Of a stretch of DNA of 64,000 bases, positions 16,496 to 25,482 are shown in pieces. Within the stretch, counting starts at the first letter, position 1; each line of letters starts with the position of its first letter. The notes below the pieces were generated by a model, which was not told the origin of the DNA, did no database searches, and worked only from the letters and a program-made list of their open reading frames with translations. Source of the DNA: Nocardioides renjunii (GTDB taxonomy: Bacteria > Actinomycetota > Actinomycetes > Propionibacteriales > Nocardioidaceae); assembly GCF_034661175.1 (NCBI RefSeq), contig NZ_CP141058.1:2294001-2358000 (forward strand), written 5' to 3'. Both the position numbers and the translations under genes were made by a program.

Positions 16496-17397
16496 ACACC
16501 GCGCGCAGGCTGGCCGTCGCCGCCGTCCTGGTCATGGGCGCGTCCCTGGCCGTCCAGGGATCGGCCGTGCTCACCCACCCGATGTTCGCCGAGCTCGGCG
16601 CGAGCGGGGTCTCGGGGTTGCGCTTCCTCCTGGCCGCCGGTCTTGCTGTCGCGCTGGTGCGACCGCGCTGGGCCGGGCGCTCCACGACCTCATGGACGTG
16701 GATCGTCATCTACGGCTCCATCATCGCGGCCATGAACGTGGCGATGTACCGCGCCCTCGAGCACCTTCCGCTCGGAGTCGCAGTCACCATCGAGCTCCTC
16801 GGTCCACTGGCCCTGGGCGCGACCCGTCTGCCGCGCCGTTGGCTGCGTGGGCTTCCCCTCGTCAGCGTCGCCGGTCTCGTCCTCGTTGCCCGACCCGACA
16901 GCGACCTCCCGGTCATCGGGCTGGTGTTCGCAGGCTGTGCGGCCGCAGCCCTGGCGGCGTACGCCGTGGTCGCTGAGCGGATCAGCACCATGACCACGGG
17001 CAACGGCTGGGACGAGCTCGCCCTGGCCCTGGTGGTCGCCGCCGCGTGGACACTGCCGCTCTCGTGGCATGCCTTGCCGACACTCGGGGTGACCCACCTG
17101 CCCCGGCTGCTCGTCGCCGCAGGGGTCGGGGTGCTGCTGGCCTTCAGCCTCGACTTCCTCGCCGTGCGCCGAAGCTCCGCCCGCATCGTCGCCGTGCTCC
17201 TGTCGTTCGACCCGGTCCTCGGAGCCGCCCTCGGGTGGGTGTTCATGGCGCAGACCCTCAGCGTGGCGACGCTGCTCGGCATCGGCCTCATCGTGACCGC
17301 CGGCGTGGCGACCTGCGCATGGCACACAGAAGGCACCAGCCGAGCTGGGCACGAAGGGACAGCAGCGACCGGGCGGCTGGGCAGTGCCGGTGATTGA
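16492..17397 (+). CDS. EamA/RhtA-type small-molecule exporter
   Basis: A 301-residue protein with about ten hydrophobic helices in two similar halves, as in the drug/metabolite transporter superfamily. RALEHLPLGVAVTIELLGPL and SSARIVAVLLSFDPVLGAALG are typical of RhtA-like amino acid or purine exporters. A GC-rich hairpin lies after the gene. Translation is coupled to the small membrane protein upstream. The substrate cannot be inferred. Confidence 0.85.
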   Translation: MNTARRLAVAAVLVMGASLAVQGSAVLTHPMFAELGASGVSGLRFLLAAGLAVALVRPRWAGRSTTSWTWIVIYGSIIAAMNVAMYRALEHLPLGVAVTIELLGPLALGATRLPRRWLRGLPLVSVAGLVLVARPDSDLPVIGLVFAGCAAAALAAYAVVAERISTMTTGNGWDELALALVVAAAWTLPLSWHALPTLGVTHLPRLLVAAGVGVLLAFSLDFLAVRRSSARIVAVLLSFDPVLGAALGWVFMAQTLSVATLLGIGLIVTAGVATCAWHTEGTSRAGHEGTAATGRLGSAGD

Positions 17398-17465
17398 GAG
17401 CTGGTTGAACGGGGCACCAGTGTCGTGGACTGTCCGGGTGATGTGGGGGCAAGACCCGGCAGCCC

Positions 17466-17496
17466 GGCCCGGGCGCTCGACTCGAGCGCCCGGGCC
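17466..17496 (+). terminator. Strong hairpin after the EamA operon
   Basis: Perfect 15-bp inverted repeat (GGCCCGGGCGCTCGA and its complement) with a single unmatched base at the centre, 68 bases after the EamA stop. Confidence 0.7.
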
Positions 17497-17588
17497 ACCT
17501 GCTCCTAGCAGCTGCGGCGTCGGGTCGCGGTCGCCACGAGGACGCGGCCATGGGCGAAACTCCTCTGGCGCACCTGACTTCAAGTCGA

Positions 17589-17600
17589 TAGAGTCAGACC
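17589..17600 (+). promoter_or_regulatory. Putative -10 box of a leaderless gene
   Basis: TAGAGT lies exactly 6 bases before GTG 17601, and there is no ribosome site. Transcription would begin at or next to the start codon. The -35 region (near 17566) is a poor match. Confidence 0.45.
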
Positions 17601-20327
17601 GTGGAGATCGCCCGGCGTCTTCTCGGACGGCACGCAGAGCAGGAGCAGATGCGCGTCCTCCTGGGTCATGCCCGCAACGGTCGGGGTGGTGCGCTCTTCG
17701 TCACGGGCGAACCGGGCATCGGCAAGACGACACTCCTCGATGCGACCACAGCCAGCTTGCCCGGGATGCGGCTGCTGCGGGTGAACGGCTTCGAGGCGGA
17801 GGCGACGATCCCGTTCGCTGGGTTGCAGCGGCTCGCCATCCCCCTACGTCCGCACTTCCACAAGCTGCCTGAGAATCACCGCAACGCGATGCGGATCGCT
17901 GCGGGCGCGGCAGAAGGGGCGCCGCCCGACCGGTTCCTGGTCGGGCTCGGCGTGCTGGGGCTCCTGGCTGCGGCGGGCGACGCGGAGCCCGTCGCCTGCG
18001 TGATCGACGACGCACACCTGCTCGACTCCGAGTCGCTGGACGTCCTGGGCTTGGTGGCGCGCCGACTCGAGGCGGAGTCAGTCGCGCTCGTCCTGGCGGC
18101 CCGAGACACGTCGCACCTCGAAGCGCAGCTGGCCGGGGTTCCCGTCCTTCGCCTTGCAGGTCTCGAACCCGAATGGGCGCTGCGGCTGTTGACGGCATCG
18201 CTTCCCGACGCGATCGACCCGGCTGCCGCGGCGCAGGTCGTGGCTGCAACAGGAGGCAACCCGCTTGCCCTCGTCGACCTGGCCAGCGAGCTGAGCGCCC
18301 GACAGCTGACCGAGAGCAGCCTGGCCGACGAGCCCCTGCCCATCGGACACCACCTGGAGACGCTGTACCTGCGCCGCATCCGCCACCTCTCGGGCGACCT
18401 GCAGCTGTGGCTGCTGCTCGCTGCTGCTGACTCGACCGGCAGCATCGACCTCGTCCGTGCCGCCGGCCACGCGTTGGGGCTCCCCGGTGATCCGGTCGAG
18501 GAGGCGGAGTCCGAGGGCCTCGTCGAGCTGGGGCGGACGATCGCTTTCCGGCATCCGTTGGTGCGCTCCGCTGCCTACAACGCTGTGCAGGGCGCGCAGC
18601 GGCGGCGCGCGCACCGTGCGCTCGCGTTGGCTGCCGAGGAGCTCGGACTGCTGGAGCTGGAAGCCTGGCACGCTGCCAAGGCCACGCTCGGCACCGACCC
18701 CGACGTGGCCGACAGGCTGGAACGTGTCGCGGACACGGCCGGGCGACGAGGAGGCCTCGCGTCGCGTGCCCGCGTGCTGGCGACGTCCTCGACCCTCACA
18801 CCACCAGGGCAGGTGAAGTTCACGCGACTCGTAGCGGCTGCCGAGGCGGCGCTCGCGTCGGGCGCCGCCCAGCTGGCCAAGTCCTACCTGGACGACGTCG
18901 ACGAAGACGCTCTGGATCCGATCTCGCGCGGGCGGCTCGTCTCGACCCGAGCAAGCATCGCGTTGTTCACGGCCGACCCGGCCCTCATGGAAGCCGGCGC
19001 CCAGATGCTGGCAGCAGCGGAGTGCTTCCACGGTCATGACGTGGCACTCGAGCAGGACGCCCTCATCAAGGCGTTCGAGTACACGCTGCCGGCAGAGCGC
19101 CTGGCACAAGGGCTGACACTGTCCGAGCTCGGCGCTCGGCTCCACAAGGGAGCCGAGCTGCGCCAGGGAACGGCCGGCACCATCCTGCGCGGACTGAGCG
19201 CGCACATCCTGCTCCCCTACGAGCACGCGGTGCCGTTGATGCGCAGCGCCGTCGACACGATCCTCGCGTTGGACGCTTCCGAGCTCCTGCGGTACGGCGC
19301 CACCAGTGTGGCTCTCACGACAGCGCTGTGGGATGCCACCGCCCGTCGCGAGTGCCTCACCCGCACTGCCACAGCAGCCCGAGACGCCGGTGCCCTGCAG
19401 CTGCTGGACTCGACGCTGTGGATCATGTCGCTGGCGGAGCTGACAGGCGGCACACCGCGCCACGCCCGCCAATACATCGAGCAAGTGCGCGAGCTGCGGC
19501 GAGCGATCGGCTACGACGCCGAACACGTCATCAACGTCGCCCTGCTGGCCTGGGCGGAGGCACCGCGACCGCAGGTGGAGACGATCGCCGAGGGCGCCGG
19601 CGCGATGGGCTTCGGCGGGGTGCAGTCCGCGGGGGCGGCTGCCCTGGCCGTCCGGGACCTCGCCGAAGGCGACTACGAGCAGGCCTACCGCCGGCTCAAA
19701 CCACTCATCGAGGACCCGTTCCTCCAGGTGACCCCGCTCGAAGTACCTGACTTCGTCGAGGCGGCGTGCCGCAGTGGCCGCGCCCACGAAGCCACCTCGC
19801 ACGTGACACATCTCGAAGAGCTGGCCTCCGCCAACGGCTCGCCGTGGACCCAGGGCGTGGCCCACCGATCTCGGGCGCTCATCGAGGAGGACGCAGAACC
19901 GCACCACCAAGCAGCCATCGAGACGCTGACCCCGACCGACCTCGACATCGAGCTCGCCCGGGCCCACCTGCTGCATGGTGAGTGGCTGCGACGGAACAGG
20001 CGCCGGCGTGATGCACGCGAGCAGCTCCACACCGCCTTGCGCCTCTTCGAACAGGGACAAGCCCCGGCCTTCGCGCAGCGAGCGCGCGCCGAGCTGAGCG
20101 CGATAGGCGACCGGCAGCCTGCAAGAGGCTCGCGAGACAACCTCGATCTCACTCCCCAGCAGCTGACCGTCGCCCGGCTGGCGGCGAACAACCACACCAA
20201 CGCCGAGATCGCCGCCACCATGTTCCTCAGCCCCAACACGGTCGACTACCACCTGCGCAAGGTGTACCAGAAGCTGGGGATCTCCTCGCGACGCCAGTTG
20301 GCGGAGCGCCTCGGAGCCGACACCTAG
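17601..20327 (+). CDS. Large AAA-ATPase LuxR-family regulator
   Basis: A 908-residue relative of the regulator at 12895, same architecture: Walker A GEPGIGKT (36-43), Walker [20 protein letters not shown], a long helical repeat middle, and a C-terminal LuxR helix-turn-helix ([20 protein letters not shown], then [18 protein letters not shown]). The two are clearly different in sequence, so they are not recent duplicates. It precedes two alpha/beta hydrolase genes on the same strand with a 122-base gap and is a candidate activator of them. Confidence 0.85.
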   Translation: MEIARRLLGRHAEQEQMRVLLGHARNGRGGALFVTGEPGIGKTTLLDATTASLPGMRLLRVNGFEAEATIPFAGLQRLAIPLRPHFHKLPENHRNAMRIAAGAAEGAPPDRFLVGLGVLGLLAAAGDAEPVACVIDDAHLLDSESLDVLGLVARRLEAESVALVLAARDTSHLEAQLAGVPVLRLAGLEPEWALRLLTASLPDAIDPAAAAQVVAATGGNPLALVDLASELSARQLTESSLADEPLPIGHHLETLYLRRIRHLSGDLQLWLLLAAADSTGSIDLVRAAGHALGLPGDPVEEAESEGLVELGRTIAFRHPLVRSAAYNAVQGAQRRRAHRALALAAEELGLLELEAWHAAKATLGTDPDVADRLERVADTAGRRGGLASRARVLATSSTLTPPGQVKFTRLVAAAEAALASGAAQLAKSYLDDVDEDALDPISRGRLVSTRASIALFTADPALMEAGAQMLAAAECFHGHDVALEQDALIKAFEYTLPAERLAQGLTLSELGARLHKGAELRQGTAGTILRGLSAHILLPYEHAVPLMRSAVDTILALDASELLRYGATSVALTTALWDATARRECLTRTATAARDAGALQLLDSTLWIMSLAELTGGTPRHARQYIEQVRELRRAIGYDAEHVINVALLAWAEAPRPQVETIAEGAGAMGFGGVQSAGAAALAVRDLAEGDYEQAYRRLKPLIEDPFLQVTPLEVPDFVEAACRSGRAHEATSHVTHLEELASANGSPWTQGVAHRSRALIEEDAEPHHQAAIETLTPTDLDIELARAHLLHGEWLRRNRRRRDAREQLHTALRLFEQGQAPAFAQRARAELSAIGDRQPARGSRDNLDLTPQQLTVARLAANNHTNAEIAATMFLSPNTVDYHLRKVYQKLGISSRRQLAERLGADT

Positions 20328-20449
20328 CAGCAGGACACGGCCGGCGGGTCAGCAGCGCGACGGCCGCCGCCACGACTACGAGCGACACGTGGTCCAGCGC
20401 CGTCCGGTCTGCCTCACGCTCGGACACACCCCGAGCCAAGGAGGCCCCC

Positions 20450-21271
20450 ATGCCCTTCGTGACCGCCGACGACGGCGCCCAGATCTTCTACAAGGACTGG
20501 GGCACAGACGGCACCCCAGTTCTGCTCAGCCACGGCTGGCCACTCAACGCCGACGCCTGGGAGTCCACCGCCCGCTACCTCGCCGAGCACGGGCACCGGG
20601 CGATCGCACACGACCGACGAGGACACGGTCGCTCCACCCAGACCTGGCACGGCAACGAGATGGACACCTACGCCGACGACCTGGCCTGTCTGATCGATGC
20701 GCTCGACCTCGCAGACCTGACGCTGGTCGGCCACTCCACCGGCGGTGGCGAGGTCGTGCACTACGTGGGCCGACACGGAACAGCTCGAGTCGCCAAGCTG
20801 GTCCTTGTCTCGGCCGTGCCCCCACTCATGCTCCGGAGCGACGACAACCCCGAAGGTCTTCCTGTCGAGGTGTTCGACGAGATCCGCGCCGGCGAGGCCG
20901 CCAACCGGTCCCAGCTCTATCGCGACCTGGCCGACGGCCCCTTCTTCGGCCACAACCGCAACGACGTGGCCCAAGGCTTCCGGGACGCTTTCTGGCTGCA
21001 GAGCATGGCGTGCGGGCACCGGGCCGCCTTCGAGTGCATCGCCGCCTTCTCGGCCACCGACTTCAGACCCGACCTGGACAAGGTCGACATCCCCACCTTG
21101 GTCGTCCACGGCGACGACGACCAGATCGTCCCGTTCGAGGTGGGCGGCAAGCGTTCCGCGGAGATGGTGGAGGGCGCCGTGCTCAAGGTCTACGAAGGAA
21201 GCGGCCACGCGCTGCCGGACACCGACCGCGACCGCCTCCACACCGACCTGCTCGAGTTCATCAACGCCTGA
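20450..21271 (+). CDS. Alpha/beta hydrolase, non-heme chloroperoxidase/esterase type
   Basis: 273 residues with the motifs of the cofactor-free haloperoxidase group: [11 protein letters not shown] oxyanion region, nucleophile Ser96 in GHSTGGGE, acid Asp in GDDDQIVP and His in GSGHAL near the C-terminus. These enzymes are mostly esterases or perhydrolases. It has no signal peptide. The gene starts at ATG 20450 behind CAAGGAGG and is followed after 14 bases by a second hydrolase gene. Confidence 0.85.
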   Translation: MPFVTADDGAQIFYKDWGTDGTPVLLSHGWPLNADAWESTARYLAEHGHRAIAHDRRGHGRSTQTWHGNEMDTYADDLACLIDALDLADLTLVGHSTGGGEVVHYVGRHGTARVAKLVLVSAVPPLMLRSDDNPEGLPVEVFDEIRAGEAANRSQLYRDLADGPFFGHNRNDVAQGFRDAFWLQSMACGHRAAFECIAAFSATDFRPDLDKVDIPTLVVHGDDDQIVPFEVGGKRSAEMVEGAVLKVYEGSGHALPDTDRDRLHTDLLEFINA

Positions 21272-21285
21272 AAGGAAGCAACCTC

Positions 21286-22119
21286 ATGGACGACACGACC
21301 CACGAGACCATCGTCCTCGTGCACGGACTGTGGATGACCCCCCGCAGCTGGGAGCACTGGGTGACCTACTACGAAGCCAGAGGCCACACCGTGCTCACTC
21401 CCGGCTACCCGGGCTTCGACATCGAGGTCGAGGGCCTGCGGGCCAACCCCCAGATCATCGCGGACCTGACCGTCCCGGAGACGGTCGACCACATCGCCGC
21501 GGTGATCCAGTCGCTACCCGCGCCGCCGATCATCATGGGCCACTCCTTCGGCGGCACCCTCACCCAGCTCCTGCTGGCGCGCGGGCTCGGGTCGGCAGGC
21601 GTCGTCATCGACTCGGCCCCCACCGAGGGCGTGCGGGTCAATCCGATCTCTCAGGCCAGGTCGCTCTTCCCGGCGCTCAAGAACCCCGCGAACCGCCGCA
21701 AGGCCGTCGGCTTCACCCCCGAGGAGTTCCACTACGCCTTCACTAACACCCTCTCCGAGGAGGACTCCCGAGCCGTCTGGGACCGCTACCACATCCCCGC
21801 TCCCGGGAGCTGGGTCTGGGAGTTCGGTCTGTTCGCGAACTTCAAGCCCGGCCACCAGGACACGTGGGTCGACTACAGCGCCGACCGGGCACCGTTGCTG
21901 TTCCTCAGCGGATCGGAGGACCACATCATGCCGCCCTCGGTGAACAAGTCGAACGCCAAGCACTACCACAAGTCCCCCGCGGTGACCAACTACTACGAGT
22001 TCGAGGGTCGCGACCACTGGACGTGTGCCGCGCCGGGGTGGGAGGCCGTCGCCGACCACGCCCTGGCATGGGCGCAGGACCACGCACGCGGCCCGAAGGC
22101 GGCAGTCCCCGACGCCTGA
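21286..22119 (+). CDS. Alpha/beta hydrolase
   Basis: 277 residues, cytoplasmic. VHGLWMTPRSWEHW forms the oxyanion region, Ser87 in MGHSFGG is the nucleophile, Asp in SGSEDHIMP is the acid and His in GRDHWT the base. It resembles the lysophospholipase-like hydrolases found beside other alpha/beta hydrolases in actinobacteria. AAGGAAG precedes ATG 21286, and the gene forms a pair with the preceding hydrolase. A 12-bp hairpin follows. Substrate unknown. Confidence 0.8.
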   Translation: MDDTTHETIVLVHGLWMTPRSWEHWVTYYEARGHTVLTPGYPGFDIEVEGLRANPQIIADLTVPETVDHIAAVIQSLPAPPIIMGHSFGGTLTQLLLARGLGSAGVVIDSAPTEGVRVNPISQARSLFPALKNPANRRKAVGFTPEEFHYAFTNTLSEEDSRAVWDRYHIPAPGSWVWEFGLFANFKPGHQDTWVDYSADRAPLLFLSGSEDHIMPPSVNKSNAKHYHKSPAVTNYYEFEGRDHWTCAAPGWEAVADHALAWAQDHARGPKAAVPDA

Positions 22120-22135
22120 GCCGTGTCACCCACCG

Positions 22136-22176
22136 ACGGGTCCGACCCCACCCGCCCCGGGTGCGGTCGGACCCGT
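22136..22176 (+). terminator. Hairpin after the hydrolase pair
   Basis: Perfect 12-bp inverted repeat ACGGGTCCGACC / GGTCGGACCCGT with a 17-base loop, 17 bases beyond the second hydrolase stop and before the HxlR promoter. Confidence 0.7.
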
Positions 22177-22251
22177 CCTCGACTGCTGGACCGAGCCATC
22201 GCGAGTGCTGATGGTGCGGACGAAGCACACGCTGCCGCACCACGTACGAAC

Positions 22252-22263
22252 TACAGTGACGAG
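22252..22263 (+). promoter_or_regulatory. Putative -10 box of the leaderless HxlR gene
   Basis: TACAGT is followed after exactly 6 bases by GTG 22264, the same spacing as at 17601 and 55742. The -35 region is a poor match. Confidence 0.45.
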
Positions 22264-22770
22264 GTGTCCATGAACCTCGAGGGGGCGCTCGCCCATCGTG
22301 ACAACAGACCCGTGGGTGCCTACTGCTCCATCGAGCGAGCCCTCGACGTGCTGAGCACTCGATCCGCCATGCTGGTGCTGCGCGAGGCGTTCTACGGGGC
22401 CACTCGCTTCGAGGAGTTCGCCGCCCGCGCCGACCTCACGGACGCCACCACCGCGGCCCGCCTCCGCGACCTCGTCCGAACCGGCATCCTGGACACACGC
22501 CCATACCAGGAACCCGGCCAGCGCCGTCGGCACGAGTACGTCCTGACACCAGCCGGGAACGACCTGATGCCTGCGCTGTTCGCGCTGCTCCAGTGGGCCA
22601 ACCGCCACGACCCCCCGCCGTACCCCCCGCAGCTCACCCACCACCAGTGCGGCCAACCCGTCAGCATCGAGGCCCGCTGCGAGGCAGGACACCCGGTGAC
22701 GACGGACGACATCACCGTGACGGCTGCAGGCCCCTTCGGGCTGGACGATCCCATCGCGCCGGACGGCTAG
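22264..22770 (+). CDS. HxlR-family transcriptional regulator
   Basis: 168 residues. A winged helix typical of HxlR fills about 20-110 (CSIERALDVLSTRSAMLVLRE, FEEFAARADLTDATTAARLRDLV, then the wing RRHEYVLTPAGNDL). The C-terminal CGQPVSIEARCEAGH adds a possible Cys/His metal or redox site. GTG 22264 fits a leaderless transcript; ATG 22270 is the alternative start. HxlR proteins often respond to quinones or aldehydes and control nearby oxidoreductases or hydrolases, which here would be the hydrolases on both sides. Confidence 0.8.
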   Translation: MSMNLEGALAHRDNRPVGAYCSIERALDVLSTRSAMLVLREAFYGATRFEEFAARADLTDATTAARLRDLVRTGILDTRPYQEPGQRRRHEYVLTPAGNDLMPALFALLQWANRHDPPPYPPQLTHHQCGQPVSIEARCEAGHPVTTDDITVTAAGPFGLDDPIAPDG

Positions 22771-22838
22771 CCCACCCGGGCGCCGTTGCTGGGATCGACG
22801 AGGTGGTCGACCGGTGCGTGGCATGCGCCCGCGCACAG

Positions 22839-22876
22839 CAGACGTGGGGCCGGCGCACGCGCCGGCCCCACGTCTG
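22839..22876. terminator. Bidirectional hairpin between convergent genes
   Basis: Perfect 17-bp inverted repeat around a CACG loop, between HxlR (plus) and the secreted hydrolase (minus); the arms contain GTGGGGCCGGCG and its complement. Confidence 0.85.
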
Positions 22877-22881
22877 TGCCA

Positions 22882-23736
22882 CTACCGTGCGGCTCGCTGG
22901 ATCAGCTTCGTGACCGCTCGCGGGTGACTCATCATCACCACGTGCGAGCTGTCCACCTCCACCACCTGCGCACCGGCCCGCTCCGCCATGGCCCGTTCGG
23001 CCTCCGGCGGGATGATGCGGTCCTGGGTGGCCACCATGTACCAGCTCGGGATCTCAGCCCATGCCGGAGGCCCGGAGGGAAGCCCGAGCGCGGCCAGGGC
23101 CCCCGGGCGCTGGGTCGCCGCCATGAAGCGAGCGGTCCTTCGCGGCAGGTCTTGGGCGAAGAGCCGGGGGAACCACGCAGGGTCGATGTAGGCGTCGGCG
23201 TCCCCCTCCGCCGCCCCGGGGAACGGCCGCAGCACCAGGTGGTCTGTCACGACCGTGTCCCCACCGCCCAGGTGGTTGGCCTCCGCGACGCTCTCACCCT
23301 CTGCCGGAGCGTACGCGGCGACGTACACCAGCGACTTCACGTCAGGGTTGCCGGTCGCCGCGTTGCTGATCACCACGCCGCCGTAGGAATGACCGACCAG
23401 GACGATCGGGCCCTCGACGGTGCTCAGGAACGTCCGGAGGTACTCACCGTCGGCGCCGGGTCCGCGCAGCGGGTTCGAGAACGCCAGCACTGGATAACCC
23501 TGGTCCATCAGCTGGGCGGCGACCTGACTCCAGCCGCTGGAGTCCGCGAAAGCGCCGTGGACCAGCACCACGGTCGGCTTGGCGCGGTGCGGCCCGTCCG
23601 GGCCGCTGTCGTGGGCGGAAGCACGCGCGCGCTCCCCCGGTGGCGATGCCGCTCCTGCGGCGCCGAGCAGCACTCCCACCAGCACCAGCGCCAGCACCAC
23701 TGCGCTCAACGGACGGGACAACATCTTTCGCATCAT
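22882..23736 (-). CDS. Secreted alpha/beta hydrolase
   Basis: 284 residues. Residues 1-30 form a signal peptide (SAVVLALVLVGVLLGAAGAA). The mature part is the esterase type with HGAFADSSGWS at the oxyanion site, Ser117 in VGHSYGG, Asp in TQDRIIP and His in SSHVVMMSHP. This group contains pyrethroid- and salicylate-type esterases; the real substrate is unknown. ATG 23736 follows GAGGAG. It is convergent with HxlR and shares its terminator. Confidence 0.82.
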   Translation of the reverse strand: MMRKMLSRPLSAVVLALVLVGVLLGAAGAASPPGERARASAHDSGPDGPHRAKPTVVLVHGAFADSSGWSQVAAQLMDQGYPVLAFSNPLRGPGADGEYLRTFLSTVEGPIVLVGHSYGGVVISNAATGNPDVKSLVYVAAYAPAEGESVAEANHLGGGDTVVTDHLVLRPFPGAAEGDADAYIDPAWFPRLFAQDLPRRTARFMAATQRPGALAALGLPSGPPAWAEIPSWYMVATQDRIIPPEAERAMAERAGAQVVEVDSSHVVMMSHPRAVTKLIQRAAR

Positions 23737-24052
23737 CGGGACTCCTCGAGGTCGAAGGGTGACTCGCTGATCGTCGGCGGACACACGCCGTGTCGGACCA
23801 CGTACGCCTCGTAGTCCCCTCGGCGAGGGCCGACAGGTCTCTGGTGGGCCGGCCAACCAGCTCGGGCCCGCAGCCCCCGTCCGGGGCGCCGGGCATCTCC
23901 ATCCCCGTGCCACGATGCGGAACGGCGTGCTCGAGCTTCCTGTGGTGGTCCTTGAGCCAGCCTTGAGCCGTTCTGGCCATCCATGCGCACACCGGTTGCT
24001 ACGTTGATCGAGCTCATTCCGGGGGGCGGTCCGACCAGTTACCGAGGATGCG
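23737..24052. other. Divergent intergenic region, 316 bases
   Basis: Lies between the secreted hydrolase (minus) and the HATPase-PAS gene (plus), so it should hold both promoters. No clear -35/-10 pair or RNA structure was found. A minus-strand stretch (GPELVGRPTRDLSALAEG) looks faintly protein-like and could be a decayed gene end; not strong enough to call. Confidence 0.4.
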
Positions 24053-25312
24053 ATGTCCGGTGCCGCGAGAGTCACGCTGACGCTGTCGCCTGAGCCGGTT
24101 GCGGCCAGCCGCGCGCGCCATGCCGTGCGGGAGGCGTTGACCGAGTCGGGTGCTGAGCACCTGCTCGACGCGGCGCAGCTGGTCGTGTCCGAACTGGTGA
24201 CGAACGCCGTCGTGCATGCGGGCACGCCCGTCCACGTGCGTGTCACCGCGGAGACCGATGCGGTGCGCGTCGAGGTGGAGGACGCCAGCCCGCACCTCCC
24301 GGCCGAGCGGAGCAGAACGGTCACAGCCGGCACGGGCCGCGGTCTCAAGCTCGTCACGGAGCAAGCCGACCGCTGGGACGTCGTAGCCACCGGCGAAGGC
24401 AAGATCGTCTGGTTCGAGATCGGAGTTCTCTCCGTCCCGTTCGCGGGACACCGGAGGCCCGCCACGCCGCCACCGCGAGTGACGCCGGTGGTCCTGCGTC
24501 ACGTTCCGCTGCTGATGCACTGGGCATGGCAGGAACATGCGGCGGCACTGTTGCGCGAGTACCTGTTGTTCCGCCTGGACAAGGACGACGCGGCGATCGA
24601 CGACCACGCGGCCGCGAGCACTGCACTCAACGTGCTGGACGCCCAGCTGCCCAGACCGGAGCTCCCGGAGGATCCCGACGCCCTGCTGGCAACCGTCGTG
24701 GAGCCGCAGGCCACGTGCGACGAGGTGGTCGTGCTGGTCCCGACCGTCTCGGTGCATCACTTCGTGGTGTTGGACGACCTCCTGGAGCGGGCCATCGCAG
24801 CCGCGCACGACGGTCGACTGCTCAGTGCGCCCATCCAGCCGGAGATCCGTCAGATGCGTGCCTGGCTCTGCGCCCAGGTGGGCAAGCAAGCAGCGCACGG
24901 ACCGCCCACCCCGTGGCGGCCCGCCGCGAATCCCGGCGTTGACATCGGTGACGTCCTCGACCGTCGGCCGGCGTACGCGCGGCTCCTCGCTCCGGACTCG
25001 CTCGCACTGGTCACGAGCGACGCCCACGTCATCCTCGCCGTCTCCCCACGCCTGGTGAGCTTCCTGCGCTACCGCGAGTCGTCCGAGCTCCTCGGACGAC
25101 GCGTGCTGGCGGTGGTTCCTCCCCGGTTCCATCAGGCCCACGTCGCCGGTGCCACGCTGCACGCCACCAACGGGCGTGACGTGCTGCTGCACCAGTGGGT
25201 GTCGGTTCCCGTTGTTCGCGCCGACGGCGGGGAGTCCCTCGTGGAGCTGCACGTGGAGCCACAGCACGTGGGTGACGAACGCGTCTTCGTCGCCGAGTTC
25301 CGGGAGCTGTGA
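24053..25312 (+). CDS. RsbW-like HATPase fused to a PAS domain
   Basis: 419 residues. The first 125 are an anti-sigma kinase-type ATPase (N-box ELVTNAVVHA, degenerate G1 VEDASPHLP, G2 GTGRGLKLV). A middle region of about 170 helical residues is unassigned. The last 120 residues read as a PAS domain (DSLALVTSDAHVILAVSPRL, LGRRVLAVVPPRFHQAHVAG). A switch kinase ahead of a PAS sensor suggests direct signal input to partner switching. ATG 24053 follows GAGGATG. No sigma factor or STAS gene is adjacent, so its target lies elsewhere, possibly the SigB/F-type factor at 7075. Confidence 0.75.
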   Translation: MSGAARVTLTLSPEPVAASRARHAVREALTESGAEHLLDAAQLVVSELVTNAVVHAGTPVHVRVTAETDAVRVEVEDASPHLPAERSRTVTAGTGRGLKLVTEQADRWDVVATGEGKIVWFEIGVLSVPFAGHRRPATPPPRVTPVVLRHVPLLMHWAWQEHAAALLREYLLFRLDKDDAAIDDHAAASTALNVLDAQLPRPELPEDPDALLATVVEPQATCDEVVVLVPTVSVHHFVVLDDLLERAIAAAHDGRLLSAPIQPEIRQMRAWLCAQVGKQAAHGPPTPWRPAANPGVDIGDVLDRRPAYARLLAPDSLALVTSDAHVILAVSPRLVSFLRYRESSELLGRRVLAVVPPRFHQAHVAGATLHATNGRDVLLHQWVSVPVVRADGGESLVELHVEPQHVGDERVFVAEFREL

Positions 25313-25482
25313 GCGCGGCCGGGCGAGAGCAGTGTGGGCAGCAGGCGCGATGCGCGGCGGCGGTCCCTCCCGTCTCGGCCGATGCGGCACCGCAGCTGAA
25401 CCTGCTGGACGAGACGCGCCCTATCGCTCACCCAGCCCATTTGGTAGGCATTCCGGACGACCGCCAGCGAGGGAGGCCCACC

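Noticed and set aside
18078..20252. 724-codon minus-strand frame opposite the second LuxR gene
   Set aside because: Composition typical of antisense in GC-rich DNA; no motif and the plus-strand gene is unambiguous.
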